Shown here in pieces: positions 48,108 through 57,220 of a stretch of DNA of 64,000 nucleotides (its first letter is position 1; the number at the start of each line of letters is the position of its first letter). The notes below the pieces were generated by a model. It saw only the letters and a list, made by a program, of their open reading frames with translations, made no database searches and was not told the DNA's origin. The stretch comes from Brachypodius melanocephalos (taxonomy: Eukaryota > Chordata > Aves > Passeriformes > Pycnonotidae): positions 6,667,475 to 6,731,474 of the forward strand of contig VZSR01003803.1 in NCBI GenBank assembly GCA_013398615.1. The letters run 5' to 3'. The position numbers and the translations under genes are program-made.

Positions 48108-48235
48108 TGAACTGTCTGTCTCCATCCTTGGAGATATATAATCTCCAGTCCTGGAAGTATTCAAAAGCCATCTGGGCATGGTCCAGGGTAGCCAGCTCCA
48201 AGTAGCCCTGCCTGAGCCAGCATGAGAAAGACATC
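48108..48235 (+). repeat. Probable diverged CR1 3' fragment
   Basis: 'ctccatccttggagata', then 'ctccagtcctggaagtattc' and 'aaaagccatctgggcatggt', then 'ccagctccaagtagccctgc' and 'ctgagccagc' resemble the CR1 3' part that reads 'tggagatattcaaaagcc...ggacatggtcctgggcaacctgctc...'. A short internal duplication of the 'tggag-tattc' zone is apparent. The terminal box is missing. Confidence 0.6.
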
Positions 48236-48239
48236 TGAA

Positions 48240-50095
48240 AACTAGACTTAAAAAAATGAAAACCAAATCGTCTAGAGTATGCTCTTGTCATTTCTCTGTG
48301 GTGTAATCCATTTTTTATATTGGATGTGGGCCTGAACTGAGCTAAGGACAAGACCTGCATTAACTTTGCAATGATGGCAAGACTCCAGAGGCTGGGAGAA
48401 AGGCAAGAACACCAGGAAGTGATAAGAGGGAAGATACTGAGTGGAGACAGGATCATAAAAGAGCTAGGTGAGAGATGAAGCCACACACGTTACCAAAATA
48501 AAAGCCTGGAGGCCTCCTCCAGGGGCCACCTCTCACCCTGTGCAATGCTGGGGCTTCCTGCCTGTGTGCTTCCCCTGCAATGGCACAGAGGAGCAATGAC
48601 CCACGATGTCCATGGCCATTAGAGGGAGCCTGGAGGAGCCCAAGGATGAAATGCAGCCCTGGAAAGCAGAAGCAGTGTATGGAAGACAGCTGGTTCAGCA
48701 TTTTAAACTATTTTTAATATCCTTGAGATGCTTAATGTGATAAGGAGGTATTTCCCTATGATCTCCAAGAAATACAACTGCCTCTTCCTTGGAAGAATTG
48801 TTTTTTGAAAGAGGCTAGGATTCTTTTAAGAATAGTTCAAGAGTTTAATTAAAGCATGTGTCTGGTGGTGTCTTCCATCCCATGATAAATTTAAAATAAT
48901 AAAAAAAAAGGCAGCTCATGTTGTTCCAAGCATGTTCGCTAGCTGTTATTAAATAGACTGGATGCTTTTACTTGGGAAAAAGCAAACATGAATACCATTT
49001 GGATTCATACAGCAGTCAGAAGAAGGTTCAGCAAGTGCTGGATTTACCCAGGACATTGCAGGTCCAGCTACAACCTCATTCCACTGACGGGCTGAAATAG
49101 ACCATGAAGGAAATGAGGGATGCAGATGCCTGACCCTTGGGCTGGCCTGGTCCTCCCTGGCCCAGGATCTGCCTCTGCAACCCTTCACACTCTGAAGGAA
49201 AGGTGTGATGGCTCAGATTGGCACGTCTCATTCCAGAGCATCCCACTCCAGCTGTGCTACTGGCCTTGGTCATGTCTTCTCCTCTCTCCACTGAGCCAGC
49301 GCCAGCCCTTTCACAGTCATGTGTGAGAGTTTTCAGCATCTGGCTGGGACCCACTTGGGTTTTTTACTTCTGTATCTGTCTGCCTGTCTAGTCAGGCATT
49401 AGATAAAGTAACACATTACTGTAGAGCACCTCATCACTGCACGTAAGCTCCTCCTAACACCCAGCCCCCCGGCACCTTGGGGAGAATGAAAACTAATTGT
49501 GAGAGATTCACTGGGTACATGGGAGGGAAGAGGGATGAGCTGTCACCAAGCCCATGTTCACTTCCTTCCTGCTGAGCAGTTGATTGACACCAACCTGTTG
49601 CCACCAGGAATTTGTTCTACCTATCCAAATATTTCAAATTGTTCGTGGATAGTTTTTACTTCTTTATTAATGAAATATTTTCGGTACTCATGGCTGCTAA
49701 GAAAAACTTCAAAGCTTGATTTGCTCAAAAATTAGAGGGCAAACAAGGAGAGTTTGCGTTTACTACCTTTTGTAAAAGACTTTTTCTTTTTTTGAGATGC
49801 TGACTTGAGATTTCCAAATACCTCAGAACAGTAATATTGTGCTTTCTTTGGCTAACAGGACACTTGTAAAAAGCAGCTGTTGCAAAACCCAACCCGTGTG
49901 CGGTAAGTCACGACATGCATTGGTTTTGTCTGGGTTTGTGCTCCCTTCCCTGCTCTTTGTCTGGTTGATCTGGCTGGTGAGATTAGGAGCACTGCAGGGC
50001 AGGGAGGATCCCCGTCTGTGTATTTGCGCTGTGTCTTGACACTTGTAAAGGAAGCGAGTAATCATCACTCTTGCTGCTTTCATGTCTCCTTGCAC
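48240..50095. other. Non-coding stretch, nothing recognised
   Basis: No exon or identifiable repeat seen on either strand. Confidence 0.5.
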
Positions 50096-50099
50096 AATA

Positions 50100-50275
50100 G
50101 AAGTAATTAATAGTAATAGCAGTGCTTTGCCTATCTGCGGCCCCTTTCATCTGAAGACCTGAAAGTGCTTGACAAGCATTAACTAAATTAGCTTCCCAAT
50201 ACCTGGAGAGGGAGTCAGATGTAATCATCCCCACTTTTAGATGAGCACACAGGAGGAGAAGCTAAGCTGACTGAA
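50100..50275. repeat. Probable relic of an ancient amniote SINE/LINE tail
   Basis: 'gcccctttcatctgaagacc', 'tgaaagtgcttgacaagcat' and 'taactaaatta', followed by 'gatgtaatcatccccactt' and 'ttagatgag', matches a pattern common in old amniote repeats: cctttcatccgaaggatc...aagcgctttacaaacatt...attatccccattttacagatg. It is heavily diverged, so the family name is uncertain. Confidence 0.55.
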
Positions 50276-50279
50276 TGCT

Positions 50280-52055
50280 TACAGTTAGTCAGCTGAAACC
50301 ATTTTTCCTCCATTGGGGGAGCTTGCTCAGCACTTAGGAGGCTCAGGCTGCTTTTTGAGGTGCCCAAAAGTGGGGTTTGGTGTCCACTTTTTACTTCCAA
50401 AATATACAGGCTGTGGAGCTGTGTGGTCTGCCCTGCAGGAGCTGGAGGATGCACGTCAGGCACTGTCATTTGTGAAGTTTACAATTTGAACTACTAACCT
50501 GGCCTGGGAAAGAAGGACGTTCTGCTGACACCGTGTTGGCAAAGCCAGAGTGACTCTGAGTTAGTCCCGATTTCAGAAATGTGAGCGACCCCCGGCACAG
50601 AAACCCTTCAGCTTGGATCCAAGGATGGTGCAGCCAGGTTTGCATCGTGCTGCCTTTCACTTCATAAGCCTTTTGGAGAGGAATCTGTACCAGAATTGGC
50701 AAATTTGATCAGCCTTGTATACATAGTGTGGGCTTACCAGGCCCTGCCATGGTGTTCACAGGCCTTGCAAAGAAAGATACTGAGACTCCTGACCCAAATC
50801 TGAAGTCTTAAATAGATCTTTGTTAAAACAAGGGTGCTCTGCAGCTCCCAGGACGGTACTCAGCAGGCGAAAGGAAGAAATTCTCAGTATCAACTATGTA
50901 AGATCTGGTACTGACATGAAAGTATAAATTATGTTTTGATGATGATGGCAGATGATGTTTTGAAAGATCACAGTAAGATCTTCAACGGGGTAACTAGGCT
51001 GGTGGATGAGAGAGGTTTTTATCCCATAGACTGTGGAATTTCTAATGTTGCAGAAATTATTTTCCTTTTTAATATCATAGCTGAAAGGCTTCAATTCCAG
51101 GAATGGTGCTCTGGCTGTAATATAGGCTCCTTCAAATAGGAAGTACTAGAGTCACTGAAGAACAGAATGGCTGCTCCTTATTGCAAAACTTTGTAGACTC
51201 AGATGAAAAACACTAATAGTGTTGGCAGCATATTCCATAAATCACATGATTTATGATCACTGTGAGCAATCATCCAGGTTTCCACAAAGTTGTGACATTT
51301 TCTCCTTTCCAGCCAAGAAACTGGCCAGAAGTTTTCCAGACATCAGGTAACTCCCATCAGCTCCTCCACTTCACACAGCACTCTCCCATTTAATCAACAG
51401 ACCCTAAGCAAAGTGTCACAATCCTGCTGGGAGTATGCATCTTAATATCACTCTTGGGCATGGGTTGCCTGGCAGAATTGAATTTGCAACAGTTTGTAAA
51501 CCTCTTGTGGAGATGCAATCACATAAATTCTCTCTTTTCTGCTTGCAATGCTTGATACTTTCCTCTCTGCTACCTGCTTTAAATAGTCCTGGTTAGGTTT
51601 CCAGTGCTGGGATTTATTACCACAACTCCCCTGTTTACCCAGAGAGAACATGAGGCAATGATCTCATAGAAGGAAAGCAAAAGGGACACGTTTCCTCTAG
51701 AGTAAGTAAGTAGGTCAGTGCCACGAGATGTGATGGGAGAGGATCCCATTGGTGCCCACGGGGTGACTAGAGGAGGCTGGACAAGGAGCAGAGCTGCCTG
51801 GAGGAGAGCTCAGGTGAACCTCGGCACTGGCCCTCCTGCTGGCAGGCAGCCAAGGTATGTGTGAAAGTTTCACCATGCAACCAATGATGACAGCATCACT
51901 TCCACAAACACTGGAAGTCCAATAAGACCCCAATCTCCCCCAGCCTCGTGCTCAGGGGGAAGCTGTGGGCCAGGAGGGCTGTTTTCTTGCTCCCAGCTCT
52001 GAACAGGAAGTCCAGAGACCAGGCGGCCTTGCTTTGTGAGCATCTGGACATTGCG
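50280..52055. other. Non-coding stretch, nothing recognised
   Basis: No exon or recognisable repeat. 51760-51850 is somewhat GC-rich. Confidence 0.5.
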
Positions 52056-52061
52056 TACCCT

Positions 52062-52190
52062 TCCTCCTTCCTCATTTGTATAATAGGGTTAATAAACATG
52101 TTCTGTCCCACAGTGCTGACGTAATGTTAAGCTCTTTCATGTTTGTTAAGTGCTACAATAGGCAGCACCATAGAAACTCATAAATAATAT
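52062..52190 (+). repeat. Possible MIR-like ancient SINE relic
   Basis: 'cttcctcatttgtataatag', 'ggttaataaacatgttctgt' and then 'gttaagtgctacaatagg' follow the MIR-type order (ttcctcatctgtaaaatgggg...aataat...gttgtgagg...aaagcgctta). It is diverged, and the assignment is by eye. Confidence 0.45.
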
Positions 52191-52844
52191 ACCTTGAAGT
52201 TCTGTCGAGGTATTAACTTTGTTTCAACAGTGCAGATTTACATGAGTTACCACACACAAGAAGCTTCTCTTAATTAGGATCAAAACTTACTTTTTTTAGC
52301 TTTGTTTTAATGGCTTTTAAGGACGAACAATTTTTACTTGCCCAGCGTATTTGGCAATTTATTGTAATCTCTTCAAGCTTGCCGTTCCTTTCAGTACACA
52401 GTTAAATGCCTTTCTTCTCATCATTGCATTCCTTTACATTCTTCAAACTGAAATATCTTTAGGGGTTTTTTACAAATGTATAATTGATCCCTCTGAAATC
52501 TAAATTAATCTATGTTATCATGCTGTGTTGGTGGTGTGAGAGATTCTGGGTTTGGCTCAAAACCTTGACAGAAAAGAAAGGATCTGTGTGCTGCTTCTGA
52601 TACAACAGAGGCCCTTTTTTCCATTTCATACCTTGCCTCAAGGTTTGTCAACAACTGGTAATGTACCAAAGCAGCTGTTCTGCAAGGAGACTGTCCGCAC
52701 AAGATGTACAGGGAAAATTATTCTGCGCTAATGATCTCCAGACAACCACTGCGGTAAATGCCCAATTGTGACCCTGAGCTGGGTGCATGAACTGAGCCCA
52801 AATGGCTGGAAGGCAACGCCAGGGAGCCATGCGGGCTCTGACAT

Positions 52845-52960
52845 GGGAATCTGGAGGGATGGGTTCAGTTTCCATCCTGCCACAAAGACTTCTGGGCAGA
52901 TGTGAGTCAGGTTCATCATGTCACGTGTAATATGGGATGTATCTGGACTTCTAATATCTT
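52845..52960 (+). repeat. Possible MIR-like ancient SINE relic (second)
   Basis: 'gggttcagtttccatcctgc', then 'cacaaagacttctgggcag', 'atgtgagtcaggttcatcat' and 'gtaatatggga' resembles the MIR/CORE-SINE central part (ttcgaatcccagctctgccac...tgtgtgaccttgggcaagtca...ctgtaaaatgggg). Low certainty. Confidence 0.35.
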
Positions 52961-52964
52961 CACT

Positions 52965-54200
52965 GATTGTAGATCCTTGTTATTCTTGGAGTTCCAGCAG
53001 TTTTTTGTCCTTCTGTCTCCAGCTGTTTCAGTACTCCCACTTGGAATGCTTCAGGGGAATGCTGTGTATGCCAAGGATGCCTTACTCTCCAAAGTCCTCT
53101 CCAGAACTACAAAGAGAAATTCTGAATGTCTTTTGAGATTTCTGACCTACCAGTGTGAACTCAAAAGATTCAAGTAATTCACACACACCTTGTGTGACAA
53201 CCCTAGATAACATGAGGTTTATATTCTGTTCACTACTGCTGCAACTCAGAAATTGATTAAAAAGTGCAATAGAAACTGGGTTTAAGTGATGTACAAAGAG
53301 ACATTTACATTTAATGTGTGCTTGTGTCTGGAGAATATGGGACAACTGATGGAGAGAGAAGATATCTTGGTTGAAAGGCTGATGCCAAAATTAGGAGGGT
53401 TCAGTTCCCAGATGTATCACAGACACTCTGTCACTACAGAGATGGTCACCACAGGCACAGCTCCAGGGCTGGTGGCAATACTAACTGAAGGTAATCTTAT
53501 GCTGGAAACAGAGACTAATTCCCCAACCTGGATTGCAATGGAGACACAAACCAACACAGCAGAGGCACCAGGAAGGATCAGCTGTGAATGGGAACTACTA
53601 CTGTCAAGAAGAAGCAGAGGAAACAGAGTAGACAATCACAGAGTAGACAGTCTGCAGGCACATCAGCTCATCATCTGCTCAATGGAGAATCAAAGCTGGG
53701 CTTCGGTCATAAGCAGTCTGAATTAAGTGCTTATCTGTGATCTAATCAAGGAACGGACAAAGGTCAGCACATCCATCATCTCTCTTCATTGATCTTACAG
53801 CCATCAGAAGTATTTTTGTATAATCACTAACATTAGTTGGCACAAGTCTGGGCTTTACTGCACTAACTAAGCTAATTCTTGCAATAATTCCCGATTTACT
53901 TGAAAAGAAAGCTCTATTGCTGATGTTTTGGGATTCATTAACAAACTGGTAATCAAGATGTTCACCCTTTGGTCCTATGAACATTGCTTCTCATTGCAAA
54001 ACTCTGAAACCCAGCCATGCTCTAACTTTAGCCTTCAGAGGGACAGAAAGTCTCAACCCCTTTGCTGAAAGGATCCTGGACAAAGTGACAAATTTAATCC
54101 CATGACCTCACTGCTGGAAGGGAGCTTCCCAGAAATTTTCCTGATGCAAGGGCAGAACAGCTGTTCTTTCATCTTTTTCTGAGTCACGCCCACAGCATCT
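52965..54200. other. Non-coding stretch, nothing recognised
   Basis: Contains an open frame of 146 codons (53286-53726, plus) with no domain, no splice sites of note and unremarkable composition. I treat it as chance. Confidence 0.45.
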
Positions 54201-54207
54201 CCCCGGA

Positions 54208-54215
54208 ATGCAAAT
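54208..54215 (+). promoter_or_regulatory. POU octamer motif ATGCAAAT
   Basis: Exact consensus octamer, 2.8 kb upstream of the ferroxidase start codon and about 600 bases from an inverted octamer pair. Function is inferred from motif identity only. Confidence 0.3.
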
Positions 54216-54823
54216 GTGCCTGTGTTTAATGATGTGACAAAGTAATTAAGTGTTAATGTGTGGATGCAAAGGGTATACAACTTGCCAGATCTACTAAGTG
54301 CTGAAGCCAAGCTAAGGCGTTTACCAGACTTACAACACGTTGATGATATGGGGTGCTAATGTCTACACATTATTCCTGTTACACAAGTAAATTTAACAGT
54401 AATAGACAAATAAATTAACTTCATATTTGAATTTTAAAGAGTTATTCTAACAAGAAAGCAGCCAGGACCCAATCCTAGGTGCATGAGAAGCAATAAAAAA
54501 ACCAGGACATAGCACTACTATTATTTAAATGACTATAATGTGGTCAGATGCCAGCTCAGAATTGAACACTCCCCCTTCCTATTCCCTCTTAGCTTGATGC
54601 ATTTGTGTTATATTAGTCCACATATACAGAGATTTAAACATATGGCAGAATTCTTGAGTTACAAACAAGCACACGGACAGGAAGTCATAACAACACTGTG
54701 TAGACTAAATTGGCCCTGTACCCAGTCCTTAAATATCTCAAATGACTGATTTAAGCAATTGAACTCCACACAATCCCATTCAAAGTGCACAGTGCCCTAT
54801 AAATAAACATATTTCCTACTCGA

Positions 54824-54863
54824 ATGCAAATGCTTGCTACGTTATGACAATGAGTATTTGCAT
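54824..54863. promoter_or_regulatory. Inverted pair of POU octamers (ATGCAAAT ... ATTTGCAT)
   Basis: Two exact octamers lie in opposite orientation at 54824-54831 and 54856-54863, 32 bases centre to centre (about three helical turns). POU homeodomain factors bind this word. The pair is 2.2 kb upstream of the ferroxidase start codon and 15 kb upstream of the divergent TM4SF-like gene. It is a candidate enhancer by motif arrangement; chance octamers are also expected at a few per 64 kb. Confidence 0.35.
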
Positions 54864-54869
54864 AACAGG

Positions 54870-56945
54870 CACGAGTTCTCATAAATGCAGGTGCTTGAGT
54901 GACAGGTGATGAAATTTGTAACTCCTCTGGGTTCAGGAGAGTTCTTCTGGGCGGTGGAAGTATTCCTAGGCCCTGTGAAAAGATGACAGTGGGACCCTGT
55001 TAACCTCCAAGTGTCACCTTGGCCTTTTCACAGGTTTGTAGCCCAGCAGCTGGCCTGCCTGTCCCACCCTAGGGGCGCGTTCGATGGCTGTGCCACGGGC
55101 TGGCAAAGCTCTGTCCCACTGTCATTGCGTTTTCTTTTGCTTTCTAATTACGCCTGCATCATCATTTGAGTAACACAACAAAGTGACACAATTAAGCAGT
55201 GGAAAAGGAAGATGACTTTTAAGTATCAGTGTTTGGAAGAGAGGATTCAGATTGACGTGAGAAGAGGCTGGGCGCTGTGTGGTTTGCAGCAGAAGAGCGA
55301 AGAGATCAGCAAGGTGTCCAAGGATATCAGGAAGTCTCTAGGTGCTGCCTCTGAGGATCAGGATCTCTGTACACACCTTTATTGCCCTGTTGCACAACAC
55401 CCGCGTTTTCCTATCACTTCTCCTCTTTCTCTTTGTTCATCAATTAACTGACTCAAGAAAAGGAACATTAGCCTGTATCAGAGAATTTTGAGAGCCAAGG
55501 GACTCCTGCTTTTATAACTGTGTTAAGCTGACCATTTGCAGATTGTCTGACTGTATCCTTAACCCACGTATACTGGGCTTTCAGTCTTCATAGCTAAAGA
55601 GATGGAAAGCATGGCCTAAACCCACGAAAAGCTTCTTTAGCATGATACTGAGTGTGTCTATGTGCCTCGTCTCTTAATTTAGATGAGACCTATCAAGGTC
55701 CAGGTGGCTGGAGCTGGGCTGCTGTGAACAGCACCTATTTTTTTGAGTTGTTCACTGTGACTTCAGAGATGCTTGCACATCAGTGGGGAGAGGGGAGCTC
55801 AGCACAGCTGACCATTGATATAGCCATCACTGCCATGTGGCAGAGGGTGAACCTCACCTGACTGCTACGTAAAACCTCATTCACATCACTGAGCTACGTC
55901 TAGGTGGACAGCATTAAACCTGTGGCTTCCAAATCCATTTCTGAAGCCTCCTGCACCCCTAGACATGGATAACCATTAGCTTAAACAGGAAGAGGTCACA
56001 TGGTTCTGGACCTGAAAGGGGAATTTCACAACTGTTAAAGCTTGCAATGAGTCTCAAGAACTGTATTCCAGAACTGCAACTTTTTTATACCTGTAGTCAC
56101 GTAAAAATTAGGAACAGATCAGTATGATTTTGCAAAATGTCTTGTCACCTACATGATACTTTTTGGGACGTATCCTAAGTGGTTTAAAATATTCTTTTCT
56201 ATCCTATCCTACCAAGTACACATTTACACTGGGCTTTGCCAAGTTGGTAACACAGATCTCCTCTTAGACGAGGTTAAGCTGTAAAGCGAGCGAGTGATTT
56301 TCTAGAGAGCTATGTGGGCATGTTAATGTTAATACCAAGGTGAATAAAAGGGTGATCTTTGTGTGCCTCAATTCTTAGGTGTCCAAATGGAAAGATTTTT
56401 ATAAAGGCTCTAATTTCCAGGGATGCTTGTAAAAAGGTACCTCATTTTGGGCACTCTAAAACTGAATATATTCAAATCAATTGCAGCCTTAATAAATAGA
56501 TCAGAAAATGCTGAGAGGTACTGGCCAATTCTTTTGCTCTCTCTGATAATGCTGGGTTATACCTTCGTGTTATGTCACTAAAAAAAATAAAAACAAACCA
56601 ATGAAAGCAACAAGATGCTATTTTTAGGAATCCCAGATATGATAAAGAAGTTAAAACAAAAATTTTTAAAAAGGGTTTTTACAGGGATGTCAAAAACACT
56701 GACTCGTCCTCTGCCCCAATATGCCATGTCACCTAGTCTGGAAAAAGGAGGACTAAAAAGCATTCAAACTTCTAAAAACCACCAACTGGCTCTAGCCTGG
56801 ACAGGTAAGTGAGTAAATTACTCACTAACCAAAGGATTGGCAAAAGTCCTGCCATGACAGCAACCTTCTCCCTGCTCTGCATAGCCTGGTTCTCTACCTA
56901 TCCCAGTCCTAACCTGCTGGAAAGGAGGAGCTTTACTCTGTCCCT
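54870..56945. other. Upstream region of the ferroxidase gene
   Basis: No exon or identifiable repeat seen. 55130-55200 contains TAATTA and TCATTTGAG-type words in a balanced, non-repetitive context that might be a conserved non-coding element. That cannot be judged without an alignment. Confidence 0.4.
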
Positions 56946-56949
56946 TCCT

Positions 56950-56958
56950 TATTTATAA
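56950..56958 (+). promoter_or_regulatory. TATA box of the ferroxidase gene
   Basis: TATTTATAA lies 93 bases before the ATG at 57051, inside otherwise GC-balanced sequence. Initiation about 25-30 bases downstream would give a 5' leader of roughly 70 nt. The position is right for a TATA-driven, tissue-restricted gene. Confidence 0.55.
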
Positions 56959-57050
56959 CTTGTTGAGAGCTGGAAGGGAGGGAGGGGTGAGCTCCCTGTG
57001 GTGCACCCTGCTGCTGCCTGCCCGTGCCAGCCTCGCAGTCACCACCACAA

Positions 57051-57220
57051 ATGCCTCCTGCGCGGCGCGGTGGCCGCCTCTGCGCCCTGGGGTTCCTCTG
57101 GCTGTGGGCACTGGTGGAAGCAAAGACCAGAACTTACTACCTCGGGATTGTGGAGGAGAACTGGGACTATGCACCTTCTGGGAAAAATCTCATCACAGGA
57201 CAAAGCCTCTTAGAGGACAA
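57051..57220 (+). CDS. Ceruloplasmin/hephaestin-family multicopper ferroxidase, first coding exon (partial gene)
   Basis: This exon encodes residues 1-56 plus two bases. A basic N-terminus (MPPARRGGR) and hydrophobic core (LCALGFLWLWALVEA) form a signal peptide with likely cleavage near residue 24. The mature start KTRTYYLGIVEENWDYAPSG, followed by KNLITGQSLLED, is the opening of the first cupredoxin domain. It resembles HEPHL1 (recalled TRTYYIGIVEE...GKNVITG) and HEPH (TRVYYLGI...NYAPKGRNVIT) more than ceruloplasmin (KHYYIGIIETTWDYAS). Enzymes of this family oxidise Fe(II) to Fe(III) with copper, secreted or at the plasma membrane, and support iron export. The donor is GACAA/GTAAGT, so the K57 codon is split. 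I see no second exon up to 64000. I chose this ATG because an in-frame upstream start would spoil the signal peptide. HEPHL1 versus CP-like identity is unresolved. Confidence 0.85.

Noticed and set aside
53286..53726. Plus-strand open frame of 146 codons
   Set aside because: No domain, signal peptide or splice-supported extension. The threonine- and glutamate-rich composition is unremarkable, and I could not link it to any retroviral or cellular family.
57024..57050. Upstream extension of the ferroxidase start (in-frame GTG at 57024)
   Set aside because: A vertebrate start should be ATG. The extension would place nine polar residues ahead of the signal peptide, while the ATG at 57051 gives a normal secretory leader.
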